Shown: positions 18,529 through 26,894, numbered from the stretch's first letter. The stretch is DNA of 56,605 nt from Deltaproteobacteria bacterium UBA5756 (GCA_002418985.1 DIFE01000123.1:1-56605); one strand, 5' to 3'. A program made the numbers and translations. Notes: generated by a model from the letters alone, not told the origin.

Positions 18529-20545
18529 TCTGCCTTACCTCTTCGGCGAGAGCCACCCCCTCGCGTTTGATGGCCTCGATGGCCTTTTCTATCGTGCAGC
18601 CTTCAATGGTTCTGCTTCCTACTTTTATTGTCGGCCCTTTATCGCATTTTTCAAAGCAGAACGACGCATTCACGTTCACCCTCGCATTAAGGCCCTTTGA
18701 ACGTATATGCCCGAGTATATCATGCAGGAGCTTCTGGGACCCCTTGAGAAAACAGCTGGTACCGAAGCAGACGCTGATATCGAGGCTCTTTTCATCGCCG
18801 GAACTTATGCTCACATCCTCGTCGAGAATGCGCTTGCGCGTGCGGTAGCTGGTATGGAGCAGTTCATGGGCCTTGTGGCTTCCCACCTCGCCGAGGACGG
18901 TACCATACAGCTCGGCGATATACGGATTGTCCTGGGACTTGTGGAGTTCAAGCATGCGATCGTTTTCATAGAGGCCTTTTGTTCTTTGGCGCCTTACGAG
19001 GGGATCGCTGAATACCGGCTGGCCCGCTCCGCCCACACAACCTCCGGGGCATGCCATGACCTCGACGAAATCGTAGTGCGCCTCGCCGGACCGGATCCTG
19101 TCAAGGGCGCGCCGCGCGTTGCCGAGACCGCTGACGACGGCGAGTGTGAATTCGTTGCCTGCAACGGAGAGCTTTGCCTCACGGATACCGTTTTCGCCGC
19201 GGACTGAGGTAAACTCGTAGGATTCATGTTTCTGTCCCGTCAGCTTTTCGCTGACGTAGCGCAGGACGGCCTCGCTCACGCCTCCGGAATTTCCGAAGAT
19301 CACCCCGGCACCGGTCTTGAAACCAAAGGGCATGTGGAACGATTCCGGTCCCAATTCTTTGAAGTGGAGGCCGGCCTCCTCGATCATGCGCCCAAACTCC
19401 TGGGTGGTGAGGACATGGTCCACGTCGCGGACACCGTCACGCTCAAATTCCGGCCTTTTTGCCTCGAATTTCTTGGCCGTGCAGGGCATTATGGAAACAA
19501 CGACGATATCCTCAGGCTTGACATTCAGCTCGCTGGAAAGCATCTCCTTCGCCAGTGCGCCGAACATTTGCTGGGGCGAACGGCAACTGGAGAGGTGATT
19601 GACGAACTCCGGATAGTATTGTTCCACGAACTTGACCCAGGCCGGGCAGCAGGACGTGAACTGGGGGATCCTGTCTCCGGTGGTGACACGCTTTATAAAC
19701 TCACCGCTCTCTTCCAGTACCGTGAGGTCGGCGGTGAACGACGTATCATATATCTTGTCAAAGCCGATGGCCCTGAGAGCCGCCGCGATCTGTCCCGTTG
19801 TGGTGGTTCCCGAGGGAAGGCCGAACATCTCTCCGATGGCTACCCTGACGGCAGGCGCAACCTGGGCGACAACGACCTTGGACGGGTTGTGGATGTCCTT
19901 CCAGACCTCGTCCACTTCCGACTTCGGGGTGAGGGCGCCCGTGGGGCAAATACGCGCGCATTGGCCGCAGTTGACGCACTCCACCTGGTCGAGCGCCTTT
20001 CCAAAGGAGGGTATGACGACCGTCTGCGCCCCTCTGTAGGCGAAGTCGATGGCACCGACGGACTGAACCTCGGAGCAGATGCGGACACAATCGCCGCAGA
20101 GGACGCACTTGTTCGGGTCGCGGACAAGTGACGGTGATGATTCGTCCGGGGGCATTTCCCGGAGCTGGTTCTTGAAGCGCACCTTGGTAATACCGAAGCG
20201 CTTTGCAAGGGCCTGGAGCTGGCAGGTGGTGTTCTTCTGGCAGGTCGGGCAATTCTGACTGTGATTGGCCAGCAGGAGTTCCACGATGATCTTTCGCATC
20301 TTCCGGATCTCTTCCGTGTTGGTGCTGACTTTCATTTCGGGGGTCGGGGGGGTCGAACAGGCAGGAACGAGGCCCATGCCCTCAACCTGCACCATGCAGA
20401 GGCGGCATGCGCCGTATATGCTGAGTTCGGAGTGATAGCAGAAGGTGGGCAGGTCCACCCCGGCCTTCCGTATGAGTTCCAGGAGATTCTGTTCGTTTTC
20501 GATGGGGATCTCTTTGTTATCAATAAAGATGACAGTGCCGTTCAT
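18521..20545 (-). CDS. hydA: [FeFe]-hydrogenase catalytic subunit of a trimeric NADH/ferredoxin-linked enzyme
   Basis: Produces or oxidises H2 at an H-cluster. The 674 residues comprise a 2Fe-2S domain (C36, C47, C50, C63), a His-Cys 4Fe-4S site (HSQNCPTC), two 4Fe-4S sites (C147-C157, C190-C200), the H-cluster domain with TSCCPAW (C299, C300), MPCTAKK (C355) and ACPGGC (C499, C503), and a C-terminal thioredoxin-like 2Fe-2S domain (VCFGTSCFLKG, ASFCFEKCDKGP). The last domain marks the Thermotoga-type electron-bifurcating HydA. All proton-relay and cluster residues are canonical, unlike the two HydA copies at 33 and 38 kb. hydB and hydC precede it and rex heads the operon. Confidence 0.95.
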   Translation of the reverse strand: MNGTVIFIDNKEIPIENEQNLLELIRKAGVDLPTFCYHSELSIYGACRLCMVQVEGMGLVPACSTPPTPEMKVSTNTEEIRKMRKIIVELLLANHSQNCPTCQKNTTCQLQALAKRFGITKVRFKNQLREMPPDESSPSLVRDPNKCVLCGDCVRICSEVQSVGAIDFAYRGAQTVVIPSFGKALDQVECVNCGQCARICPTGALTPKSEVDEVWKDIHNPSKVVVAQVAPAVRVAIGEMFGLPSGTTTTGQIAAALRAIGFDKIYDTSFTADLTVLEESGEFIKRVTTGDRIPQFTSCCPAWVKFVEQYYPEFVNHLSSCRSPQQMFGALAKEMLSSELNVKPEDIVVVSIMPCTAKKFEAKRPEFERDGVRDVDHVLTTQEFGRMIEEAGLHFKELGPESFHMPFGFKTGAGVIFGNSGGVSEAVLRYVSEKLTGQKHESYEFTSVRGENGIREAKLSVAGNEFTLAVVSGLGNARRALDRIRSGEAHYDFVEVMACPGGCVGGAGQPVFSDPLVRRQRTKGLYENDRMLELHKSQDNPYIAELYGTVLGEVGSHKAHELLHTSYRTRKRILDEDVSISSGDEKSLDISVCFGTSCFLKGSQKLLHDILGHIRSKGLNARVNVNASFCFEKCDKGPTIKVGSRTIEGCTIEKAIEAIKREGVALAEEVRQNV

Positions 20546-20548
20546 TGG

Positions 20549-22441
20549 TTAGTCTCCTTTGATCGCCTTGAATTTGCAGGCTTCTACGCAGATGTAGCAT
20601 TTTCTGCAGATATTGTTGTCGATGTGGTGTGGTTTGCCTTTTTCCCCTGATATGGCGCCGACGGGGCATTTTACCGCGCAAAGCGTACAGCCTTTACAGA
20701 GATCTTCGTCGATGGTTAGCCTCATGAGGGCCTTGCATTTTCCCGTGGGGCAGTGTTTGTCGCGCACGTGTGCGACGTATTCGTCGTGGAAATGTTTCAT
20801 TGTCGAGAGAACCGGATTCGGGGCAGTCTTGCCAAGTCCGCACAGCGAACCTTTTTGAACGGCCGCCGCCAGGTCTTCAAGGAGGTCGAGGGTTTCCATT
20901 GTGGCGCGTCCCTCGATGATATCGTCAAGCAGGGCCAGCATCTGTTTCGTTCCTTCCCGGCAGAGCACGCATTTGCCGCACGACTCGTGCTGGGTGAACT
21001 GCATAAAGAAACGCGCCACGCTGACCATGCAGGTGCTCTTGTTCATGACGACAAGACCGCCGGAGCCGACCATGGCGCCGACAGTTTTGAGAGAATCGAA
21101 ATCAATCGGAAGGTCGAGGTGGTCCCGGGTCAGGCAGCCTCCTGAAGGTCCGCCTATCTGGACGGCCTTGAAACCGTCGCTTACCGCCTTGCCCGTATCG
21201 GACGTCATGCCGCCGGCGACGCCATAGATGATCTCACGCAGCGTCGCCCCGAACGGCATCTCGATGAGGCCCGAATTGGCAACATGCCCTGTCAGGGCGA
21301 AGGTCTTGGTGCCCGGTGAATCTTTCGTGCCCCTCTTCCGGTAGCCGTCCGCGCCAACGGTCAGGATGAGCGGTATCTGCGAAAGAGTCTCCACATTGTT
21401 TATTATCGTCGGTTTCCCCCAGAGGCCGCTGATCGAAGGGAAGGGCGGTTTCGGTGAAGGCATGCCGCGCTTTCCCTCGATGGAGGCGATGAGAGCAGTT
21501 TCTTCCCCGCAGACGAATGCGCCGGCGCCTTCCATTATGGTCAGGTTGAAGGAATCTTCCGATCCAAAAAGGTTCTTTCCCAGAAGGCCGACACGGTATG
21601 CATCGTCTATGGCCTTGCGCAGGCGTTTTACAGCGAGCGGGTACTCTGCCCGTACGTAGATGAACCCTTCATCGGCCTCGATAGCGCGGGCCGCGATAGT
21701 CATCCCCTCGATGACGCTGTGGGGATTGCCTTCCATTATGCCCATATCCATGAAGGCTCCGGGGTCTCCCTCATCGCCGTTGCAGATGACATATTTTTTG
21801 ACGTTCGTTTCGCGGCGGGCCACGTCCCATTTCCTTCCCGTGGGAAAGCCGCCGCCGCCGCGTCCTCTTAAGCCGGAAGCGAAGATAAGCTCGCAAAGTT
21901 CCTCGGGATTCATCTCGAGATAGGCCTTCATGGCCTGTTTGTATCCACCCGAGGCGATGTATTCGTTTATGTCTTCAGGATCGATGGTGCCGCAGTTTGA
22001 CAGCACGAAGCGGTGCTGTTTCTGGTAAAAAGGGATCTCGTCCTTCGTGCGGCACACCTTCTGCGTGTCCGGTTCGACATAGAGAAGCCTTTCGACGACA
22101 TCACCTTTTTTGACGGTGGTCTCCACTATCTCGGCCACGTCCGCCGGTTTGACCTTCGTGTAAAAGATCCCTTCCGGCAGTATGGTCACGAGGGGACCTA
22201 TCTGGCAGAATCCCTGGCAGCCGGTACGTGACACAAAGACGCCTTCCTCTTCCTTCTTGAGTTCCACGATGGCGTTGAGCCCGCTGTTTTTGAGTGCCTG
22301 TACGAATCCCTCGTATACCTTCAGAGATCCGTTGACGAGGCATCCCGTTCCGGCACAGACGAGGATTCGGCGTGTGGCGGCCGTGGAGCGGCCAAGGAAA
22401 TCCTGGCTTATCTTATTAAGCCCCGTGAGCATCAGATTCAT
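20549..22441 (-). CDS. hydB: Hydrogenase NADH-binding flavoprotein subunit, NuoF-like with C-terminal ferredoxin domain
   Basis: Binds NAD(H) and FMN and is the bifurcation core in HydABC enzymes. I place the start at ATG 22441 with AAGGAGG six bases upstream, giving 630 residues and a 26-base overlap with hydC; longer readings have no support. Domains: thioredoxin-like 2Fe-2S with all four cysteines (VCAGTGC, RTGCQGFC), the NuoF core (GLRGRGGGGFPTG, ICNGDEGDPGAFMD, CGEETALIASIEG), a 4Fe-4S site ESCGKCVLCREGT, then two ferredoxin 4Fe-4S clusters (CKGCTLCAVKCPVGAI, CRKCYICVEACKFKAI). This is the complete Thermotoga-type HydB. Confidence 0.95.
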   Translation of the reverse strand: MNLMLTGLNKISQDFLGRSTAATRRILVCAGTGCLVNGSLKVYEGFVQALKNSGLNAIVELKKEEEGVFVSRTGCQGFCQIGPLVTILPEGIFYTKVKPADVAEIVETTVKKGDVVERLLYVEPDTQKVCRTKDEIPFYQKQHRFVLSNCGTIDPEDINEYIASGGYKQAMKAYLEMNPEELCELIFASGLRGRGGGGFPTGRKWDVARRETNVKKYVICNGDEGDPGAFMDMGIMEGNPHSVIEGMTIAARAIEADEGFIYVRAEYPLAVKRLRKAIDDAYRVGLLGKNLFGSEDSFNLTIMEGAGAFVCGEETALIASIEGKRGMPSPKPPFPSISGLWGKPTIINNVETLSQIPLILTVGADGYRKRGTKDSPGTKTFALTGHVANSGLIEMPFGATLREIIYGVAGGMTSDTGKAVSDGFKAVQIGGPSGGCLTRDHLDLPIDFDSLKTVGAMVGSGGLVVMNKSTCMVSVARFFMQFTQHESCGKCVLCREGTKQMLALLDDIIEGRATMETLDLLEDLAAAVQKGSLCGLGKTAPNPVLSTMKHFHDEYVAHVRDKHCPTGKCKALMRLTIDEDLCKGCTLCAVKCPVGAISGEKGKPHHIDNNICRKCYICVEACKFKAIKGD

Positions 22442-22922
22442 TTTGAGCCTCCTTAAGAACGATCTCGTCAACAATGTCCGACACCCTCTGCGGCGTGAGT
22501 TGTCCGTAGACTTCATCGTTGACGACCATGGCGGGAGACAGGCCGCAGGCGCCGAGGCAGTTGACCGTTTCCACGGTGAAGAGCATGTCCGGCGTGGAAT
22601 CTTCCCCATCCCGAAGGCCGAGTTTCTTCACGATGGCACCGTAAAGACCCATGGAACCCTTGACGTGGCATGCCGTCCCGTTGCAGACGCGTATCAGGTA
22701 TTTGCCTTTTGGTTTCAGGGTAAACAGGGAGTAAAAGGTTGCCACCCCGAAGACCCTGGCTGGTGAAATCCCCAGTGATGTCGCCACGAAAGTCAATATT
22801 TCTTCGGGCAGGTAGCGGTACTCCGCCTGAACTGCCTGAAGAATGGGTATAAGCCTCGCGGCGTTTCGTTGGTTGTGGTCGATGATTTCGCAGACCCTTT
22901 CAAATTTTCGTATCGTTTCCAT
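22416..22922 (-). CDS. hydC: Hydrogenase NuoE-like 2Fe-2S subunit
   Basis: The 168-residue small subunit of the HydABC trimer, carrying one 2Fe-2S cluster that relays electrons from the flavin. The four ligands are in CNGTACHVKG (C-x4-C) and NCLGACGLSPAM (C-x3-C). The N-terminal helical part (LIPILQAVQAEYRYLPEE, VFGVATFYSLF) is typical of NuoE. It begins 13 bases after rex and its end overlaps the hydB start by 26 bases. Confidence 0.95.
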   Translation of the reverse strand: METIRKFERVCEIIDHNQRNAARLIPILQAVQAEYRYLPEEILTFVATSLGISPARVFGVATFYSLFTLKPKGKYLIRVCNGTACHVKGSMGLYGAIVKKLGLRDGEDSTPDMLFTVETVNCLGACGLSPAMVVNDEVYGQLTPQRVSDIVDEIVLKEAQNESDAHGA

Positions 22923-22935
22923 TATTCACCCCATC

Positions 22936-23607
22936 CTACGATTGAGTTTGTCTTGCCAGTGTCAATTTTTTCGCCAGGACGACGAGAGATGAAGCAAGGT
23001 TTTCGTGCTGGACGATAATATCGGAAGGAACATGCACCTTGACCGGTGAAAAATTCCAGATGGCCCGTATGCCGGCATTCACCATTTCATTGGTCAGGTC
23101 CTGTGCGGGAGCCGCCGGAACGGTAAGGATACCGATCTTGATGCCCATCCGTTTTACCATGTTGGGAAGCTTCCCGAGATGGAAGACCTTGACGCCGTGG
23201 ATCGTCTTGCCGATCTTTTCCTTATCGATGTCGAAGGCGGCTATGATATTGAGACCATATTCCTTGAATCTCTCAAACCCGAGAAGCGCCGTCCCGAGAT
23301 GACCCACACCGACAAGATAGGCGTCCTTCGTGTTGTTCCACCCTAGAAAGTCCTCGATGGTGGAAATGAGCTCTTCGACGCTGTAGCCGAGTTTCGGTTT
23401 CCCAACGGCCTCGGCGACCCCCAGATCCTTGCGCACCTGGATCGGAAGTATACTGAGGTCATTACCGATCTGCGTGCAGGAGATGAAATCCTTCTTTCTT
23501 TCGTCGCGCACCTTCTTCAGATACTGATAGTAGAGAGGAAGCCTTCTCAACGTCGGTTCGGGGATTGGCTTGGTCGGAAGATCGATTCTCTCTTCCACGT
23601 CTGTCAT
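22936..23607 (-). CDS. rex: Redox-sensing transcriptional repressor Rex
   Basis: A repressor that leaves DNA when NADH/NAD+ rises. The 223 residues have an N-terminal winged helix (LPLYYQYLKKV, ISCTQIGNDLSILPIQVRKDL) and a Rossmann domain with GVGHLGTALLGF (about 97-108) and the aspartate in AFDIDKEKIG that favours NAD(H). A C-terminal domain-swapped helix follows. It is the first gene of the hydCBA-hydS-phosphatase operon, 13 bases before hydC, so it is expected to control its own operon in response to NADH. I found no canonical TTGTGAA-n-TTCACAA operator upstream. Confidence 0.95.
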   Translation of the reverse strand: MTDVEERIDLPTKPIPEPTLRRLPLYYQYLKKVRDERKKDFISCTQIGNDLSILPIQVRKDLGVAEAVGKPKLGYSVEELISTIEDFLGWNNTKDAYLVGVGHLGTALLGFERFKEYGLNIIAAFDIDKEKIGKTIHGVKVFHLGKLPNMVKRMGIKIGILTVPAAPAQDLTNEMVNAGIRAIWNFSPVKVHVPSDIIVQHENLASSLVVLAKKLTLARQTQS

Positions 23608-23628
23608 GCGTACCTCCGTCTTCTTAAT

Positions 23629-23642
23629 TAGATAATTATCTA
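23629..23642. promoter_or_regulatory. Perfect AT-rich palindrome in the rex leader (candidate operator)
   Basis: TAGATAATTATCTA is a perfect 14-base palindrome between the rex promoter and the rex start, about 20 bases past the predicted transcription start. It does not match the usual Rex site, so if it is a Rex operator the lineage uses another sequence; another regulator or chance in AT-rich DNA is also possible. Confidence 0.35.
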
Positions 23643-23664
23643 TCTATAAATATATATCGATAAA

Positions 23665-23693
23665 AATATATCCAATAAGCCTCTCCGAGTCAA
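23665..23693 (-). promoter_or_regulatory. Sigma-70 promoter of the rex-hydrogenase operon
   Basis: On the minus strand TTGACT (plus coordinates 23688-23693) is followed after 17 bases by TATATT (23665-23670). Transcription would begin near 23658, some 50 bases before the rex ATG. Upstream of it lies an inverted repeat TTTTGCGTTT/AAACGCAAAA (23719-23728 and 23741-23750) that could bind an upstream regulator. Confidence 0.65.
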
Positions 23694-23821
23694 GAAAATA
23701 TTCAAAAGAAGTTCAGGGTTTTGCGTTTCATGTTTCATGCAAACGCAAAAGAGAAGGAGACGAACCGTGAGGGGATGACTTTTCCACCCCGGAACCCGAA
23801 TCGTTCTTCCGGAAAGGGGGT

Positions 23822-23845
23822 TGCCCCCGGGAGGCGCCGGGGGCA
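23822..23845. terminator. GC-rich hairpin between the rex operon and the sigma-54 regulator region
   Basis: TGCCCCCGG and CCGGGGGCA form a nine-base stem with a six-base loop, followed on the plus strand by TTTAAAAA. No coding gene clearly precedes it on either strand, so it may end an unannotated transcript or be a structural element. Confidence 0.4.
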
Positions 23846-23916
23846 TTTAAAAACGCATAAGGGGGGGGTGATGGTATCGTGAAGCTGGTGTTAAAGCCTC
23901 AGTTGCAATTTAAATT

Positions 23917-24151
23917 GTGAGTCGGGGACATGGTTTTGGGGACACCATTCGAGATCCTTGCCGGCAACGGTGGTTTCGTTTGCCGGTAGGCGAAGAGAGA
24001 AGTAGCGGCAGAAGGAGGAGGAGGTGGACAGTGTGCGTGGAGAGGGCTTGGAGGTGGCTGAGGTTGTTCCGCTGGAAGCGAGCACGAGAAGGAATGAGAG
24101 GATCAGCATGTTCAATATCAGGTCGGACATTCTTCATGTCCCCCGACTCAC
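23917..24151. repeat. 235-base segment bounded by inverted repeats (possible mobile-element remnant)
   Basis: GTGAGTCGGGGACATG at 23917-23932 is the inverse of CATGTCCCCCGACTCAC at 24135-24151 with one extra base. A perfect palindrome CAATTTAAATTG (23906-23917) abuts the left end, and GGGGACA recurs just inside it. The interior encodes nothing I recognise. The ends resemble those of REP-associated or IS200-like elements, but no transposase is present, so this is tentative. Confidence 0.4.
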
Positions 24152-24231
24152 GTTATAGGAAAGAAATGTGAGGGACTTTCGGTTCTTCACTTTTCCGTCC
24201 TCGAACAAACGACTGGTTGATTTCATGGATG

Positions 24232-24537
24232 TCATCCGGTCACCTGGCGGTGTCCGTTCTTGCCTTTCATGAGCCACACCGTGTGATCGAGGATGCCGTA
24301 TTTCTTGAGTGCCTCGGCAACCATCAATCCTACTTCACTTTCCGTGAAAATTTCCTGCATCGTGTCCCACATCATGTGAAGGCTGACGTCCCCGGGAACC
24401 GCTGAGTGAGTATAGACTCTCGCCTCATCAAGGCCGGGCGTGCCGCCTAAACTGCGAATGAGGTCCTTGAGCCACTTTATCACTGACGGTTCCACATCGG
24501 GCTGTGTTCTCAGGCGTATGATTTCTATCCATTGCAT
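24232..24537 (-). CDS. Small protein, possibly of the ABM (dimeric alpha-beta barrel) type
   Basis: A 101-residue protein with the start MQWIEIIRLRTQ and a ribosome binding site GAGGAAA upstream. The pattern beta (WIEIIRLRT), helix (SVIKWLKDLIRSLGG), beta (ARVYTHSAVPGDVSLHMMW), helix (GLMVAEALKKYGIL), beta (HTVWLMK) fits a ferredoxin-like barrel such as antibiotic-biosynthesis-monooxygenase or stress-responsive proteins. No catalytic residues are recognisable. It stands alone, divergent from the sigma-54 regulator. Confidence 0.65.
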   Translation of the reverse strand: MQWIEIIRLRTQPDVEPSVIKWLKDLIRSLGGTPGLDEARVYTHSAVPGDVSLHMMWDTMQEIFTESEVGLMVAEALKKYGILDHTVWLMKGKNGHRQVTG

Positions 24538-24673
24538 GTCTTTTTCCTCTTATCCGTAAAGCATTCTGCATGCCAGAAATTATTCTACATATTTTCAAAT
24601 ACTTAGAGATAGATGGCAGATTTACTGTTAAATATGACGGAAAGTCACTGGTATATTTGTCAGTTTTGGTCTA

Positions 24674-24693
24674 TACTATCGCATACGATAGTA
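24674..24693. promoter_or_regulatory. Inverted repeat at the start of the sigma-54 regulator gene (candidate operator)
   Basis: TACTATCG-CATA-CGATAGTA has perfect eight-base arms and ends 10 bases before the GTG start at 24704. It overlaps a TATACT hexamer (24672-24677) that could be a -10 element. Its position suggests control, perhaps autoregulation, of the downstream activator. Confidence 0.5.
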
Positions 24694-24703
24694 ATACAAG
24701 GGG

Positions 24704-26257
24704 GTGAGGACTGTGAACGCCGACGAAAACGAGTTTTTCCGGGAACTGACCCTGAGGATATGCGGAACCCTGGATCTCGAAAAGGCTCTCTGGCAATGTT
24801 TCCTCTACGTATGTAACGTTATGCCTGCCGACGAACTGGATCTTATCATCTATGATTCGACCCTCGGTACGGTGGACGTGGTGGCAACCGCGAACGCAGC
24901 CGGGGGAGTGACAAGAATGGACAAAACACACCTGCCGCCGGAATTGAGGCAGGAGATCGAAGAGGCCTATCGCCGGCCCCGGGTCCGTATCGCCGAAAAT
25001 GTATTTGACGATCCGATCCTTGGCAGAATCGCCAGGAATCTCAATTGGGATCAATGTTCGATGATGCTGGGCAGGCTTATCATTGACGGCAAGTACCTTG
25101 GTGCCTTTGGCGTTAGGGCAGCGGGGTCCGGCCGCTACACCGAGGATCACGTGCGGCTGTGGTCCCTCGTCAACGAACCTGCCGCCATCGCGCTGGCCAA
25201 TAGTCGAAGACTGTACGAGGTTACGGAGCTCAAGGATATGCTTACCGATGACAACCGGTATCTCCGGGATGAGCTGCGAAAGAACACCTTCGAGATCGTG
25301 GGGGCCGATTTCGGGCTGAAAGGCGTGATGGAAAGCGTAAGAAAAGTGGCACCTCTTGTGAGCCCTGTTCTTCTCGTCGGCGAAACGGGGACCGGCAAAG
25401 AGGTCATTGCCAATGCCATTCATAACCTGTCCCCGCGCTATAACGGGCCATTTGTGAAGGTCAATTGCGGGGCAATCCCGGAATCACTCATCGACAGCGA
25501 GCTTTTTGGTCATGAAAAGGGCGCCTTTACGGGGGCGCTGGCGCGCAAGAGAGGGCGTTTTGAGCGGGCTCATGGCGGCACCATCTTTCTTGATGAAATA
25601 AGCGAACTTCCTCCCCATGCCCAGGTGAGGCTTCTTCGCGTGCTCCAGGAGAAGGAGATAGAACGGGTGGGCGGTACGGAGCCCGTCAGGGTCGATATCA
25701 GGATCATTTCGGCGACAAACAGGAACCTTGAAAGAATGGTTGAAGACGGTGATTTTCGGGGGGATCTCTATTTTCGCATCAAGGTATTTCCCGTCGATGT
25801 TCCTCCGCTCAGAGCGAGAAAGAACGACATACCCGCCCTGGTCCAGCATTTTATCCGCAAAAAAAGCCGGGAAATGGTGCGCCATACCATACCTGCTCTT
25901 GCCCCGGGGGCCATGGATGCGCTTATGACATACGACTGGCCGGGGAATGTCAGAGAGGTTGAGAATGCGGTCGAGAGGGCCCTTATCCTTTCTGACGGAA
26001 AACCGCTTAAATTTGACGGAATTCTGGGTGTTTCAGACGCATCCCGGGACCGCGCCCCGTCGATATTGGAAGCGAGCCCCGGTTTCCTGGCGCTTCATGA
26101 TGTGGAGGCGGAACATATAAGGCGCATTCTGCAGAGCGCCGGCGGCAGAATCGAAGGCCCCGGGGGAGCCGCCGAACTCCTTGGTATGAACCCCGGAACA
26201 CTCCGCCATCGCATGAGAAAGCTTGGCATTCCCTTTGGCAGAAAGTCGCGTGCCTGA
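24704..26257 (+). CDS. Sigma-54-dependent transcriptional activator with N-terminal GAF domain (FhlA-like layout)
   Basis: The 517-residue activator begins at GTG 24704 after AAGGGGGTG; a GTG at 24713 is an alternative. The GAF-like sensor covers residues 20-180. The AAA+ domain (about 200-430) has Walker A GETGTGKE, the sigma-54-contacting GAFTGA loop, Walker B GGTIFLDEI and the arginine finger region. A Fis-type helix-turn-helix closes the protein (AAELLGMNPGTLRHRMRKL). The layout resembles FhlA, which senses formate, but the ligand here is unknown. It directly precedes the second hydrogenase gene cluster. I saw no convincing -24/-12 promoter there, so its targets may be elsewhere. Confidence 0.93.
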   Translation: MRTVNADENEFFRELTLRICGTLDLEKALWQCFLYVCNVMPADELDLIIYDSTLGTVDVVATANAAGGVTRMDKTHLPPELRQEIEEAYRRPRVRIAENVFDDPILGRIARNLNWDQCSMMLGRLIIDGKYLGAFGVRAAGSGRYTEDHVRLWSLVNEPAAIALANSRRLYEVTELKDMLTDDNRYLRDELRKNTFEIVGADFGLKGVMESVRKVAPLVSPVLLVGETGTGKEVIANAIHNLSPRYNGPFVKVNCGAIPESLIDSELFGHEKGAFTGALARKRGRFERAHGGTIFLDEISELPPHAQVRLLRVLQEKEIERVGGTEPVRVDIRIISATNRNLERMVEDGDFRGDLYFRIKVFPVDVPPLRARKNDIPALVQHFIRKKSREMVRHTIPALAPGAMDALMTYDWPGNVREVENAVERALILSDGKPLKFDGILGVSDASRDRAPSILEASPGFLALHDVEAEHIRRILQSAGGRIEGPGGAAELLGMNPGTLRHRMRKLGIPFGRKSRA

Positions 26258-26317
26258 GGATATCGGAGAATAACAACGTAGTGGTCATTCTTCTTCACCG
26301 TTTTTCTCACTGTCCTT

Positions 26318-26360
26318 TTGACTTCAGAAAAAAAATGCACTATACTGAACAAGCGTGTTC
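26318..26360 (+). promoter_or_regulatory. Sigma-70 promoter and overlapping inverted repeat for the 13-gene hydrogenase operon
   Basis: TTGACT (26318-26323), a 17-base spacer, and TATACT (26341-26346) make a near-consensus promoter. GAACA-AGCG-TGTTC at 26347-26360 covers the expected transcription start (about 26353), a position suited to a repressor. A leader of about 165 bases follows before the ATG at 26521. Confidence 0.7.
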
Positions 26361-26520
26361 GGCCTCGTAATTGAACAAACAATATTTTCAAGCTGTGAAG
26401 CGTATTGCCAACGGCGGTTGTCGGTCGCGGGGAAGATTTCTGCCGGTTCAGGGGATCCGGGCACGATACGAATATCATAATACGAACACCGGTCGATGTC
26501 CGGACGAAGTGAGGTTTTGC

Positions 26521-26871
26521 ATGACGTTGAAAGAGGTCCAGGAACTCCTGGGGGCGCAGGTGCTTTGCGGGAATGATGAATGTCTCAAGCGCGGCGTCAG
26601 TATCTGTTTTGCCTGCGACCTTATAAGTGAGATGCTTCTTTATCTGAAGCCCCATTCACTTTTGATAACATCTTTGACCAATGCGCACGTTATTCACGCG
26701 GCACAGGTAATGGACGTCAAGGCAGTTCTCTTTGTCGGGGGACGCAAGCCCGACCAGTCTGTTATCACGAGCGGAGAATTGAACAAGATTCCCCTGCTCG
26801 CCACCCAACTTCTCACGTTCGATTGTTGCGGTCGGCTTTACGAGAAGGGTATTAAAACAGATGAGCAATAG
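26521..26871 (+). CDS. DRTGG-domain protein (copy 1)
   Basis: A 116-residue stand-alone DRTGG domain, a fold also found in phosphotransacetylases and CBS-containing proteins and thought to bind a small ligand or nucleotide. I start at ATG 26521 (MTLKEVQELLGAQVLCG) after GTGAGG; the frame is open upstream to 26371 but those residues do not look like the family. Typical segments are ISEMLLYLKPHSLLITSLTN, AAQVMDVKAVLFVGG and LATQLLTFDCCGRLYE. It is first in the operon. A related gene follows at 28825. Hydrogenase clusters in Thermotogae and Clostridia carry similar genes, which suggests a regulatory role in H2 metabolism. Confidence 0.82.
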   Translation: MTLKEVQELLGAQVLCGNDECLKRGVSICFACDLISEMLLYLKPHSLLITSLTNAHVIHAAQVMDVKAVLFVGGRKPDQSVITSGELNKIPLLATQLLTFDCCGRLYEKGIKTDEQ

Positions 26872-26894
26872 CCCGGTTAGAGGAACCCTAACCA

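Noticed and set aside
23607..23760. Canonical Rex operator upstream of rex
   Set aside because: No TTGTGAA/TTCACAA or TTGTTAA/TTAACAA pair is present; only other palindromes were found.
23891..24130. Minus-strand frame of 79 codons with a hydrophobic start
   Set aside because: No ribosome binding site, lies inside the inverted-repeat-bounded segment, and composition is not protein-like after the first 25 residues.
26371..26520. Upstream extension of the DRTGG protein
   Set aside because: Residues are unlike the family and the start at 26521 has a better context; the region is the promoter leader.
26258..26520. Sigma-54 (-24/-12) promoter for the hydrogenase operon beside the sigma-54 activator
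   Set aside because: No TGGCAC-n5-TTGC pattern; a sigma-70 promoter fits instead.
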